The notes: generated by a model not told the origin, from the sequence alone. A stretch of DNA of 43,011 bases from Gnetum montanum (GCA_015680685.1 MNCI01027020.1:127407-170417), one strand, 5' to 3'; positions 20,940-32,825 are shown, counted from the stretch's first letter. Numbers and translations are program-made.

Positions 20940-22560
20940 TATTTGTTGAAATGTGTGCTATCTATAATTTATATCATTGGATGAACTCAAGGTCAACATC
21001 ACTCTCAATGACGTATAAACTACTAAGCACACTGATAATTTTATTCATTTTTTAAAATTTCTTCTTCTTTCCACAAATGTGAAGATGTCATATCATGGAT
21101 CCTATAAGAGTGAAAAGTGGTATATACTCATCTAGATGAGTATGTACCAAACTTGACTTTCATCCTATATTAGGATGAATAGTTGCAATGGTATGATATG
21201 AAGGGAAACATCATCTTGCCCCCTAATTGATCTATGACTAGGATGCTATTTCAAACCCTTAAAAATTTGGACATCTTAGATCTTCATGAGGAATACATTG
21301 TGAATGGTTATAACACTTGAGATTACTATCCCACTAAAACACAACACAAGTGAGATTGACATCAGGTTAAGCACCATGAGGCTATGAAGAGGAAACATTT
21401 CACTAATACCTTGTTTCTACTAGATCAATATGACAATTAAGATCCTCCTTTTGAACATTCTCAATATGAAGATTCTCCACCTTCTATTGTTGGTAATGAG
21501 GGTGTGACCCTAAACCTATGGGCAACTATTCATAGAACAGGTTTAAGAAAAAGTGATAGTCAAGATAGGGACTTGGGAAAACATCATAATAGCAAGGGAT
21601 CTAAGAATGGTGGTTGTAGTGAGTAGAATCATGGTCGTGAACACCACAATGGTGATGGTGATCAAGCTTCCTCTCCATCCTCTTCATCAAATTCAAAACA
21701 TTCCTCTTCATCTACCAATTCTTATAGAAGCCACCATTGAAATAATCGTGATGAGGATGATCAATGAGTAACAATGACCATCAAGGCCACCAACACTGAA
21801 GGGATGGCTAAAACCATCATCGATGTCATCAATGCAATTATGATGATGAACCTCTATTGGTGACTCAAAGCATGCTCAACATTGTAGAGGCAATAAAGAT
21901 TCCAACCAAACATTTGAAAGATAGTTGGATCAAGCACTTAGACATGAATAATATCCCAAGATTTTAGGGGGTATATAAGTCTAATCCAAAAACACATCTA
22001 CAAGCTTTCCATGATGCCTATGCCTTGCAAAATATAGAAAATGAATGGTAGAAACTCAAGCTTTTCTCTAGGACACTCATCAAGGAATTTGAAAGTTGAT
22101 ACTAGTCCTTGAAACCAAAATCCATTCATTGATGGAGTACCATGTTAGAGCTATTTAATGACAAATACTAGACATACTCTAGAGTGTCTACTTTGAGAAG
22201 GAAAATCCAAGGCTGGAAATAGGGAACACATGAACNCTTTGAGAAGGAAAATCCAAGGCTGGAAATAGGGAACACATGAACCCTTGGATGCTACCATGGG
22301 TAGATACTATTCACTCTTACATCAATGCCCTAGAAATGATTATTCTCAAAGGGAACAACTTTGCCACATCATAGATGGGCTCAAACTAGAAACTAGAAGA
22401 ACTCTTGGGGTATATGCCCAAGGGAGATTGTTTGAACTAAGAGCTCATCAATTACAAAAGTTGATTGAGTAGGTAGCAAAAGAAGAAGGTTATTTGCAAA
22501 AAAGAAAAAGTGTAGAAGAGTATAATAGAAATCCTTCCATCAGGAAATGAGAGGTCCAAT
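20940..22560 (+). pseudogene. gag of element E (capsid region), decayed
   Basis: The frame is broken by many stops. A serine/histidine-rich N-terminal stretch (21640-21760) precedes the capsid-like retrotransposon gag domain at about 21870-22470. Landmarks are LKDSWIKHLDMN, LQNIENEW, TLIKEFES, TMLELFNDKY, then GRYYSLLHQCPRNDYSQREQ and IIDGLKLETRRTL. This order is typical of Athila-type gag, the structural protein that forms the particle. The region contains a duplicated 45-mer around an N (22191-22281). Collapsing it keeps one frame across the gag domain, which supports an assembly cause rather than a mutation. No zinc knuckle is visible downstream. Confidence 0.8.
22191..22281. other. Probable assembly join: perfect 45-bp duplication around a single N
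   Basis: The 45 bases at 22191-22235 recur exactly at 22237-22281, separated by the single N at 22236. In element E's gag this stretch should occur once; the reading frame continues if it does. Confidence 0.88.
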
Positions 22561-23640
22561 TTTGTAATGAAGAGGAGTCACCACTCGATGAAGTGGTGAA
22601 CAGGAAAACCTTGCTTATCTAAAAATTCTATTATGATATTTTGGCAAAGGTTGATAAATTATGGGAATCTTTGGATGAAAAATTCCAAACTACTATAAAG
22701 ATTGTAGAAGAACCCAAAGAGTAAAATAGTGATCATAATTGTAGAAGATGAAAAGAAGCTGAACGTGCCTACCAAAGAGGTAAGGGCAAATCTGCAGTTG
22801 TAGAGGAAGTTATGGAAACTAACTTTGATGATGAAACTAAATGTGACATTAATCAATACGAACATCTAAAGGGTTTTTGCACTCTGGTGTCACAATTACA
22901 AGAATTTGGAATGTATGTGTTGAGTCCTCGACTAGGACATAGGCAAGCACCTAGATGATTACCTTATCCTCAAGGCAATCCAAGGTAGCTCTACCAATAA
23001 TAGGGTTACTATCCAAGTGGAGATCCTCCACAATGTTATGAATAATACCAACAATGGTACCAACCACAATCATGGAGAATGCCACTGCCAAGGCAAGAGT
23101 ACCCTTATAGGCATCTAGATCCATATGGCTACCATGTTCAGCAACCTGTGTCTCCAAGAAGTTCTACAATTCATACCTCATTTAAACATCACTATTATCC
23201 TCTAGAGTACCACCAAATATGTTCATCATCAACTCAAGGGGAAAATTCATATTCATACCATCCTCCACATCTATCTACACACACATCTCCACCTTCAACC
23301 CAGTTACTTCCTACTTCATCCATGTAGGATGAGATTCCTTCATAGCCACAACAATGAAATGCTACAAGAGCTATACATTCATAACTGGCTTTCTAGCTAA
23401 GTGTTTTAGACAATACATCTAGAGAAAGGCCCTTCTTTCAACCTAGAAATCCTCTCCAACCCTCACAGCCTCATACATCTAATTGTCCTACATCTCCAAT
23501 ACCTTCATCCTATGCATCAAATACCTTCAAGTGCCCTTCAAACTAAATGTTGCCTTGGATTGTCACTATGATGCTAACTCGTGCTATTTCTAACTATATC
23601 AAGGCTGAAAATCTTTCCACAAAAAGATCTAACCTAGGAA
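22561..23640 (+). pseudogene. gag-protease linker of element E
   Basis: The frame continues with stops. An acidic, lysine-rich part (22560-22860) is followed by a tyrosine-, histidine- and proline-rich low-complexity part. The longest open piece (23079-23327) has YPYRHLDPYGYHVQQP, SSTIHTSFKHHYYPLEY and SYHPPHLSTHTSPP. This resembles the flexible linker between capsid and protease in Athila-type polyproteins. No domain is recognisable. Confidence 0.55.
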
Positions 23641-24092
23641 GTCCACTCATTTACCTATAGATCAGTAGACATGAGTCATGTAAGGATCTTCTTAACTCTG
23701 GTTCTAGAGTTAATCTCATCTCCTATGACATGTATAAGGACTAAAACCTACCACCTCTCAAGAAGATAAAAATCTATCTAGAATTAGTAGATCCATCAAT
23801 TACTATCCCTCTAGGATTAGTAGAGGATATTGTAATCACAGTTTGTGGATGTTCCTATCCTACTGATTTTCTAGTGATCAAGGTTGAAAACTACAAAAGT
23901 AACTTGTCCATCATTATGGGAAGAGCTTCATTAAGCATGGCCAACACATGTATGGGCATAAGGGATCTCTCCCTAGAAGCATCCAAAGATAATAAATTGG
24001 GAAAGATAGAGAAAAAGTATATTCTATGCATCACATGCAGTGATAATGGGTGCAATTTCATGCAAAATATTTGGTCCATCAAAAGTACATAA
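23641..24092 (+). pseudogene. Retropepsin-like aspartic protease of element E
   Basis: Polyprotein-processing aspartic protease. The region with KDLLNSGSRVNLISYDMYKD stands where Athila proteases have D-L-G-A-S-V-x-L-M-P, so the catalytic Asp is replaced (N-S-G). LPPLKKIKIYLELVD and GLVEDIVITVCGCSYPTDF follow, then the flap-distal IIMGRASLSMANT (usual LILGRPFLATA). One stop separates the two halves (23743-23745), and the frame is then open from 23874 to 24090. The loss of the catalytic Asp and the stop show it is inactive. Assignment rests on the G-I-V-E-D and I-L-G-R-type motifs. Confidence 0.8.
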
Positions 24093-24530
24093 ATTAAATC
24101 ATGTAATTAGTATGCACAAGAAATAAATATTCAAAGGTGTCTATATGCAATAGCCACAAAACAAGAGGAAACTGAGTGGCTGATAGCTAACTCAAATAGT
24201 AGGACATTATGCGTGGAACCAACTAAGAGCCTCACATGTGCTTATCTTGAAGGCATGGATAAACTTGAATAAGCTCATCCCCAACTCTCTAATGAAGATG
24301 ATGATACCTATTGGGGAGAGTTGGAAATCCTTGATAACTTCAAGCAAGAGCCCCTAGAGCTAAAAAATTTACTAGCCGACATAGAATATGCATTTTTAAA
24401 TAATTGTAAACTGATCATAATTAATGCCAAAATTGCTTCTGAAGAAAAAAGAAAAGCTTTTAAAGGTGGTTAATAAATGGCCAACAGACTTTTCTTGGTC
24501 ATATCTTAAGCTAACAAAAATTGATCTAAG
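24093..24530 (+). other. Protease-RT spacer of element E
   Basis: Decayed coding sequence with several stops. It includes an acidic stretch (DDTYWGELEILDNFKQEP at 24299-24352) and KLPLKK-like remnants of the connection to RT. No domain boundary is identifiable. Confidence 0.45.
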
Positions 24531-25800
24531 GATATGTTAGCATCGCATTTACACCAACCTAGGCATGAAGCTTAGAAGGCAACCACAAAGGTGGATAAAC
24601 CCCAAATTGAAGTATATTGTAAAGAAGAAAATTAAACAACTTCTCAAGGTAGTGTTCATATATCCCATGATGGATAGTGAGTGGATTAGCCCACTTGTAA
24701 TTGTGCTAAAGAAAGATGGAAAATGATGGATCTACACTGACTTCAGGATATTGATTATGGCAACATTTAAAGATCGTTTTCCATTGCCATTTGTGGATCA
24801 AGTATTGGAAACCATATTTGGACATTGTTATTATAGATTCTTGGATGGTTATAATGGATATAACCAAATACAAATTATTCTTGAAGATTAGGCCAAGAAA
24901 AATTGTGCTATAATGTAAGATGCCATTCAGTCTATGTAATGCCCTTACAACATTTCAACACCTGGTCCTTAGTATATTCCAATAGTAGATTGGTAATGGT
25001 GTGAAAGTATTCATGGATAAATTTTCCACCTATAGAGCTAAATTTAAACAAGCCTTAGACCACCTTGAGTAAGTATTGAAGAGATGTGTTGAAACAAATT
25101 TTTGGTTCAATTGGCAAAAGAACCACGTCATGGTCTAAGAAGACATTATACTAGGGCATAGAATCACTTAAGCAAGGATTGAGGTAGACTTAGAAAAGAT
25201 AAGGAGCATCCAAGGAATAACATGCTAGCTAGAGATAGTTAAAGATGTTTGGTCTTTCCTTAGACACACTGGTTACTACTGATGATTCGTAGAGATTCTC
25301 TCTAAGATCGCAAAACCATTAGTAGAGCTTACAAAGAAATATGTAGCTTTTATCTGGACCAAGGAATATAAAAATGCATTCCAATAGTCTAGACCCTTCC
25401 ACATCATGATGGATGCATCTAACTATGCCTTGAGAGTAATGCTTATGTAAATGGATGATAAAAAAATGCCCATACTACATCCACTACATGAGCCAAAGCA
25501 TTGTGGAAGCACAATTAAATTACACCACTATGGAACAAGAACTAATGGTCTTGGTGTACACTCTTGAAATGTTTAGGCACTATGTTTTTGGCTATAAAGT
25601 ATTTGTGCATATAGACCAAAGTGTAATATGCTTCCTTATGAACAAGCTAGTAGTAAGCCCTCGTATCATATGGTGGTTCATGATCTTATAGGAATTCAAT
25701 CTCATAATGGTATATCGAAAAGGAACCAAAAATGTGATCACTACCCACCCCTCTCACTTAAGATGGGATAAAGATGAGGAGAGCCTACTCTTTGATTAGT
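24531..25800 (+). pseudogene. Reverse transcriptase and RNase H of element E
   Basis: The RT frame starts with HRIYTNLGMKLRRQPQRWIN, then YPMMDSEWISPLVIVLKKDG and TDFRILIMATFKDRFPLPF. The fingers-palm signature FLDGYNGYNQIQI (about 24839) matches F-L-D-G-Y-S-G-Y-N-Q-I. The catalytic FMDD is FMDK at 25010-25021, so polymerase activity is lost even without the stops. Several stops and frame changes follow. RNase H is represented at 25455-25690 by AQLNYTTMEQELMVLVYTLE and VFGYKVFVHIDQSVICFLMN, where the last acidic residue of T-D-H is kept as D-Q. The enzyme would copy element RNA into DNA in the particle. There is no extra insert between K-K-x-G and the TDFR motif. Confidence 0.88.
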
Positions 25801-25949
25801 TTCTAGATAAACCCCTCATATAGAAGTACTAAATGATAAAACACCCATAAAAATAACCTAGTATAATGGAATCATCACCTATCTTCTCACTCAAAAGTTT
25901 CCACAAGATCTTGAATTTAGAAAGAGGCAAAAATTTCTCCATCGGGCCA

Positions 25950-27105
25950 AATATTTCATGGAAATCAATAGACACCTTTACAAGGTGTCCATCGATGGCT
26001 TGATTTGTTGGTATGTTCCTGAAGAAGATCAACTATGCATTTTCTAAGATCCTCACAAAGGGCCTTGCAGGCCACTATGTAGGAAGATGCATGACCATGA
26101 AATTTCTAATGGTAGGATACTATTAGCCTATAATCTTCAAGGATGTCCACTAGTATGTCAAATCTTGTGAACATTGTCAATGAGATGGGGGGATGACCAC
26201 TCATCTAGAAGACCCTCAATAGTGGATTCAACCATTGGAACCTTTTGGCATGTGGGGAATTGACTTCATGGGTCTCATCACATCCATGTCTAATGGAAAG
26301 GCATATATTATCATAGTAATGGACTACTACACAAAATGGGTAGAAGTAGCAACCATTACTGATTGTACATTGTCCACTACTACTAGATTTATCAAAAAAA
26401 TATTCTAAATAGGTTTGGGATGCCACATTCACTAATTTCTAATAATGAAACTCATTTCACAAATGCCACTTTTAGAAAGTTAATGCAACACTTAGGGGTT
26501 GAACATCAATTAACAACATCTTATCATCCCCAAGCCAACAGTCAAGTAGAGGTAACCAACCAGGAGATCATAAAAATACTAACAAAGACGATTAGAAAAT
26601 ATAGGAAAATATTAGAGTACAAAACCTAATAATGTTCTCTAGGCTTATCATTGAACATGAAAATTTCCTATTGGCTACTCCCCCTATGAGTTGATGTATG
26701 GAAAACTTCCAATGCTCCTGATTCAATCCAAGTTTCATACACTCTCCATAGCCTATGATCTGAGTCTTGACCTAAGTCTACCATAGAAAAAAATATTTAT
26801 CAACCTAAATATACTAAATTAAAAATAATTAGTGTCCCTATCTTTGAATGAGATGCACATGGCATTCAACAAGCAATGTCATGACCTTAGCATAAGAAAA
26901 GTAAAACTTCAACCAAGAGATAAGGTTCTCTATTGGAAACCCACACATTTACTCAGAAGGAAAAATTTCAAACATTGTGGGAGGGACCTTATATAATTGA
27001 TTAAACATTTTCCTTTGGGGACATGTTAATCTATAAGCCTGAAAGCCCAAATAAAAAGTAGTTAATCAACATCCAACAAGTAAAACCTTTCCTCAAACTA
27101 AGATA
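25950..27105 (+). pseudogene. Integrase of element E
   Basis: Starts with the decayed zinc-binding region (LYKVSIDGLICWYVPEED, then CEHCQ-like TCEHCQ remnants near 26162). The core follows with PFGMWGIDFMG (first Asp kept), YIIIVMDYYTKWVEVA and RFGMPHSLISNNETHF. In that last motif the second catalytic Asp of I-S-D-N is Asn (codon at 26441). NRTAYHPQ-type ATSYHPQANSQVEVTNQEIIK gives the Glu region. The GYSPYELMYGK motif (about 26665) and a C-terminal KPFLKL end the gene near 27105. Several stops and frame shifts. The product would have inserted cDNA; it is inactive by the lost Asp alone. Confidence 0.88.
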
Positions 27106-27812
27106 AGGAAGTGCAACTACCACCTCAATGGATGGACAATCACATTCCATTTTTTAGATCTCCTCCTTCCAACTCAGTCGTGGGGGAAATAGCCATTCAT
27201 GCTAAAAATCTATATGCTTTTCAATTTTTCTACTTTTTACTCTTCACATTTTTGATTTTTAAAAATCATTTATTTTACAAATTTTTGATTTTGATATTTT
27301 TCTAATTTTACACCATCGTTAGTACCTTTGGACATTTCTTAACTATTTTACACTTTATTGTATATTTTATTTATTTATTTTATTCTATTTTTTTTTGGTT
27401 ATGAATTTTCTTAATAAAAGTGCTTTATTGCCATAGGACACAATGCCACTGTTGCTATTTACTAATGATGATTTGTTCTTAATGTTGTGATTGTCGATGT
27501 TTGGTTTCTATTTTTGAGTTTTGATGTTTGATGACTATGACATGGTTTATTTTTCATGGAATAGGAAATGAGTCCACATCATCCACCCATCCAATAAACT
27601 CTATGAAAGCATCAATGCTTTTGAGAGTTAACCCTTTCAACAACCTCTAGGATGATTTATTAATAAGAACATATAAATAAAATAATGATTAGAGTAATTA
27701 AATAAGCCATAATCACAATGTAGCCAAGTGTAACTATCCTAAGAGATAAAGGTATTCCAATTGCTTCATGTTACATAATGATTGATAACCCATGGTCATA
27801 TTGTGATTACAA
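27106..27812 (+). other. Spacer between pol and ORF-X in element E
   Basis: No coding frame. CAACTCAGTCGTGGGGG at 27172 and the sequence just before ORF-X (ATTGTGATTACAAATGG) match the region before ORF-X copy 2. Long T-rich stretches at 27225-27420 could supply a pyrimidine tract for splicing of a downstream ORF, but no acceptor can be fixed. Confidence 0.5.
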
Positions 27813-30673
27813 ATGGCACTAAGAACAAAATGCCTATAGGAAGGAGAACCCTCTCAACCAAGGGAGAAATGGTCCAAAGCTGGAAGGGGCCAACAAGAAC
27901 AAGTCCAACAACTATCAAAGATAACCCATGCAATGGGAACTCTTTATAAGGAATCTAAAGTGGAATCTATTTGATAGATTCCAGAAGAAGAAGTGCCAAC
28001 TAAGCAATCACAATGAGGGAAAGCACCAAGACCCATGCCAAGGCTTGAAGTTGCTTTAACTCAAGCTTGCCTTAACATAATTAAGTCCCAAGAGATTCAA
28101 CGCTCAGTCTTCCAAGAAATAAAATTTAGGTAATTTTTAAAGAAAGCTCTAGTAGAATTCAAAACATAATTGCAAACCTCTTCTATATGGAAAATCATCA
28201 CATCCAATGGGGAAACGTACATGGGAGATACATATCTTTTCTAGAACAATAGAAGGTCAGGGTCTACAGTAAATATCAAGGATATTCAGGAGTCCTAATT
28301 CATCAAGGCTATCACACAAGCAATGGGGTTGCCTAATATTGGGACATACTTGGTTGAGCTATTAAAAAATGGTGATCCTAAGGCCAAAAATAAGTGGACC
28401 TACTAGTTTTATAGGGTTGACGACAAGGAATATGGTGCACTCACACTGGTGGAACACATTTACTTCAAAATTTCATCTTATCACCTCAATCCAACAGTGA
28501 GGCTCAGCAAGGTGATCACCTTTTCCATCCAAGAATGTGCTACTCTAAGCCAGAGATTTCTTGTTAACCTTATACAACTAATCTATTTGGAGATTAAAAA
28601 GAATTTCAAGGAAAATGAACATGGAAGGAAAATCTTTCGCTTTTTTTGTCTCATCCAGAAACTCTACAAGAGGGTAGGAATCATCCACTACACCAACAAT
28701 ATAATTAGGAATGCTACTTTAGCCTCATGGTCTAAAATTATGAAAGAGAAAATGCCTACCACAACTTAGGAAGAGGAGGAGCTGCCACCTCCACCACCTA
28801 CTCAAGAAACAATGTTAGAGGCCCACATAGCCATTAAGAACTTGTGCAAAATCTAAGAGCAGTTCTTGAATGAGCAAGAGTAATGTGCAGGGATGAGCAG
28901 TATAGACCCATCTTTGTATCGACTAGAAATGAGTCACCTTAATGAGGTGGCTTGAACAATCAAATAGATATAAAGGAGTGGACCAATATTCTTTACCCAA
29001 TGAACCCAGCTGCCCACAAGGTCTGATCCCAATGCTTGAGATGTGATTCTTTCATTATCACAACACCATTTATTCCCAAAATCTCTAGGAATGCTACCTC
29101 CTTCTTAGTGTGTTTGGAGGAAGGTGAAGGGGCTAGTGTACTAGCAATGCAACACCAAGGGTAAGAGACTACGACTGAAATAGTTACTGACCATGTTACT
29201 AAAGTACTAAATCCACCTACAGCATCTGTACCAAACATATTTGCACTTTGAGATGTGTAGACATCCACGTGCAAAATTAACAAAAACTTCAATGCAGCCC
29301 AACATGAAGAATTGCTAGATCAACTAGTGGGGACTAGGTAATTGATTTTAGATATCTTTAATTTTCTATATAACATCACTATAACCCATTTGGAGCTGTT
29401 AGAAGTAAGGGGGAAATGCATCATCTTGGAGGGGCAACTCAAAATGTCAAGCATCAAATCAATGCCTAACCATGGAAGTTGTCAAATAACATGCCCATCT
29501 TGCTCCTCCTACACTCCTCAACTTAATGATAATTATAGATGAAGCATTTCAATAGCTTCAAGAATGATTCAAGAAGGTTGAGGAGGAAGCAATAATGGTC
29601 ATCTTCAGCCAGTCCATTGCAAAGGTGAAGACATATTCCATTCAAAAGGACTTGTCTTAGATGTTCCAGGAGAATGAAGCACTAACAGTAGAAAATCATT
29701 TCTTATGCAATGTTGATGCCAAAAAAAGAGTAAATTTAAGAATGCATTCATTAATAATAAGAGAAACTTGCTAGGGTGAATATCAAATTAAAGAAATTGA
29801 CCATAGAAAATTAAAATATGTTAATGAAAGATGTTTTTGCCTTATGCCAGAAATCTACTATTAATATTGCCACCTAGAAAAATGAAGCTTTGAAGTTTGA
29901 AAGAGTGAAAAATAATTATAGAGACCAAGTTGGCTTGTAGAAGGAAGTAAACAAGAAGAACATCCAGATGACAAAGGAACAAAATAAATGAATCTCTCCT
30001 ACAACTTCAACAAGAAAAAAAAATTTGGTAGCCAATCATTGATGGGATTGATGCCTACAAAAAAGTAGAGATTTGACCAAAGGAGTTGTAGATAGAAGAG
30101 ATGATAGAATAGATGGAGTTCGCTAGTCTCTGCTACGTGAACCTGGCAATGTTGACTACTGGACAACCATAGTTATAGTTAAAAAAATAAGTGGCTAGCT
30201 TGTATTTGCTATATGAGGCATAGTTCAAATACCATAAAGACACCAAGTAGAAGCTTGAGATTGCAAATGCTGAACTCGAAGTTCTCAAAGCAAAATTCAT
30301 AGATAAAAGATCAACTATTGAGAACTTAGCTAGAAGGATGAATGATTACTAGAAGTAAGATCATGCAATCAGAGCATTTGACATTGAATACAAATAATTC
30401 ATTGCCTGGTTTATCAATGTGAAGGAGCTCCTTCCAACAATCCTATGTCCCTAGGATGTGCCCATTTTGACCCGCATTGGTGAAGCTACGTGGATGGTGT
30501 ATGATCCTAGAAGTAAGAAGGAGAAAATGAAAGCACTTCTAGATGCTTTTTTCCTCCCACCAGAAGTTGCAACTACAACAAGATAGCCACAACTACCTCA
30601 ACTACCACATGTGCATGATGCTGGTGAAGGTCCCTCAAAACCTCAGGAGCCACCACCACCTAGGACTATCTGA
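27813..30673 (+). pseudogene. ORF-X, full length (copy 4), in element E
   Basis: The reading frame spans about 2.86 kb from ATG (27813) to TGA (30671-30673), almost the same length as copy 2 (2.80 kb), with many stops. The N-terminal basic start MALRTK is followed by ITSNGETYMGDTYLF and ITQAMGLPNIGTYLVELLKN. The best open piece (28449-28768) has SIQECATLSQRFLVN, LIQLIYLEIKKNFKE and VGIIHYTNNIIRNATLASW. A short proline run (EEELPPPPPTQE) and the AMQHQ...TTEIVTDHV block precede a long coiled-coil-like middle. The C-terminal VKELLPTILCP and AWMVYDPRSKKEKMKALL end in a proline-rich tail. No signal peptide or convincing membrane segment. The position is that of the extra or env-like ORF of Athila elements; function unknown. 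Confidence 0.62.
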
Positions 30674-30913
30674 TCTTCTCCATCAAACTTCATGCCATCA
30701 AGGAACATGGTGTCCAATTTTGAAGAATCATGTCATGGTATTCAACTTTGTGTCATAAACACCATCATTTTTGTAGTGTGTTGATATGTACGTTCAAGCA
30801 CTTCATTTTTGTTAAGTTTGTCTACTTTTTTATGAAAGGTTAGTTAATAATCTCATACCTTCCAAATTTTGTAAAAGAACTCAAGAACAAGTATTTATTC
30901 AATCATGAGGATA
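30674..30913 (+). other. 3' noncoding end of element E
   Basis: AATAATCTCATACCTTCC, AAGAACTCAAGAACAAG and AATCATGAGGATA precede the LTR start. This is the same terminal block as in the other Athila-like bodies; the PPT itself is degraded to GAGGATA. Confidence 0.6.
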
Positions 30914-31224
30914 TAATGAGTCACATTTATGAGCTAGGCTGATGAGGCTTCTTTGATGTAGCCTCATTGACAAGGCCTCATTAATGAGGCCCCATCGATG
31001 CATCATATCATGGGTTGACGAGGCCTCATCGATGCAATGCCTACTTTTTGACTATAAATATGCACCTACCAGCTACATTTATGGTAATGAGATTTTAGTA
31101 GTACCCAAGCTATTGTAGTTTGTTTATTTAAAAGTTAGAATATTTCTCCGAAGTGTCCACAGTAGGAGTCATTGAGTGTATGGATCTTTATTTAAGAATT
31201 TTTGTACCTAAGCATGATAGTATG
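30914..31224 (+). repeat. 3' LTR of element E (LTR 6), truncated by element B
   Basis: It starts TAATGAGTCAC (TG decayed to TA). It aligns with the first ~270 bp of LTR 5, including GATGCATCATATCATG, the TATA box CTATAAATATGCACC, ATTTATGGTAATGAGATTTTA and GTAGGAGTCATTGAGTGTATG. It stops at 31224, where the LTR of element B starts with TGAAACA. The missing 3' half is not elsewhere in the window. Confidence 0.88.
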
Positions 31225-32340
31225 TGAAACACCATCAATTTTAGGCTTCTGTGTCTTCAACAAAAAATTTTTGTAAGTATCATAACTTGGAAATTTTTTT
31301 CTAAGTTTGGTGTTACACTCTATAGCATTGCCAACATAACACACCTTTAGCCTTGTGCAAGATTTTTCTAAGTGTCAGTAGTAGTTTCATAAAAAATTTT
31401 CTATGTGTCTTACTATGCTCTGGGTCAATGTGCTATGCTCCTTAGTGTAGCCAGTGAAGCACACACTTCCATGGCTAGTTTGCCCAAGTGTCAAGCCAGA
31501 AGTGGTCAAAAGTGCTTACGATGGATGAAATAGTTTGGCAAATTTCCTATCCCTTAGTTGTCATGCTTGCTATGCTCCCTAGTGTACCTAGCTTTGTGAC
31601 ATCCAAAAAACATGGTGGCTAGAACACTGAGAGGTCCAAGAGCATAAAGCCTAACCTCGAATCCGTGCAAGGGTTGTGCTGGAGAAAATAGAAACAAGGT
31701 ACCCTGAATGGTCTTGTCGATTAGATCGGGACTTACATGATCTTAAAATGACCATGTGTGAGAATATTTTATACTATGTTACGCATGGGCATCAAGTCTA
31801 GGAAAGCTAGAGCGTAGTAGGGTGTCCCAACCTGAGAACTATGACGTGAACGTGAGAATACGTATGAAAAGTGAGAAAATATAAGAATTACAGTAAATGC
31901 CAAAAAGAAATTCTTGAGAAATGCAACAAAATTTGAGAACAAAGGTGCATTGCCCCAAAAGAGGGAGCATAGCTAATTCACAAAGGTATACACAATGTAT
32001 AATAGGTGTAGTGGGAGCATAGCCATAGCTTTGGTGGTGTTACACTATGAAATTTGGTGCTCACTATGTTGGACTATGCCTACTGGGTTGGTAGGCATGA
32101 TGTACCATGTGATGTTCTATGGGGTTGCAATGGGGTTGCAGTGTACCGTGTGGTGTAGATGTGCCTCTCTGTTGGTATGGTGTGCTTTGGGTCTCGTTCA
32201 CCCATGGAGCTAAGTGCCAAGATGCCAAAGTGACAAATGTCAAAATGGAAGTGCCAACTGCCTTACTGGTCAAGAATGGAAGCCTCATCCTTCCCCCTCT
32301 TTCTCTCTTTTCCCACTTTTTTGAAACATTAGGGAGTAGG

Positions 32341-32351
32341 GGTACTTATAG
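32341..32351 (-). promoter_or_regulatory. TATA box of LTR B
   Basis: On the minus strand GCCCTATAAGTACCCCT, directly comparable with LTR C (GCCCTATAAATACCCC) and LTR A (CTGTATAAAAACCCC). Confidence 0.75.
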
Positions 32352-32479
32352 GGCTAGAGTTAGCCCAAAATGCAAATCAGCTATCATGTGGTAATGTGGT
32401 GGGTGGGACCATGAGACGCTATCTACTAGGCTTGTCCCATCTTACATGCAAGACACAGGATGCTATCTACTACACTTGT

Positions 32480-32825
32480 CCTATGTTACGTGTAGGACAT
32501 AGGATGTAGGCTAGGTGTGTGTTACGCTATGCTACATTGCATAGCTTGACATGTGTGCTATGTTGCATAGCTTGATAGGTGCTATACTATTTTACACTAC
32601 ATAGCTTGACATAGTGCTATAATATGCTATGCTACACAGCGTGACAGGGTGATATGTTGTGCTATGCTACGCAATGTAACATGATGCTACATTGTGCTAC
32701 ATTGCATAGTGTGACATGGTGCTACACTGCACTACATTGCACAACATGATAGGGTGCTATGTTGTGCTATGCTACATAGCATGACATGGTGCTACATTAT
32801 GCTATGCTACGTAGCATGACATGTG
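32480..32825 (-). repeat. Palindromic U3 tandem repeats of LTR B
   Basis: About nine tandem units of roughly 35 bp read (plus strand) like GGTGCTATGTTGTGCTATG then CTACATAGCATGACAT. The centre is GCTACGTAGC or GCTATGCTACATAGC, an imperfect inverted repeat able to form a short hairpin. They lie between the LTR start and the TATA box, the same place as the GCGTATACGC repeats of LTR A. Confidence 0.8.

Larger units (their letters stand above)
20086..31224 (+). mobile_element. Long Athila-like Ty3/gypsy retrotransposon (element E), decayed
   Basis: Complete order of parts over 11.1 kb: 5' LTR, tRNA-Asp-type PBS, gag, protease, RT, RNase H, integrase, spacer, ORF-X, PPT and 3' LTR. The 3' LTR is cut at 31224 by the minus-strand family II element. 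The 5' LTR is not preceded by a PPT, unlike LTRs 1-4, so it is a genuine left end. All coding parts are riddled with stops, and key catalytic residues are changed (see RT and integrase). The gag, protease and long post-pol ORF resemble Athila-lineage elements. Confidence 0.85.

Noticed and set aside
31995-32394. Overlapping open frames on both strands
   Set aside because: They fall in the transcribed part of LTR B; low-complexity GTGCTATG-like sequence, not conserved in LTRs A or C.
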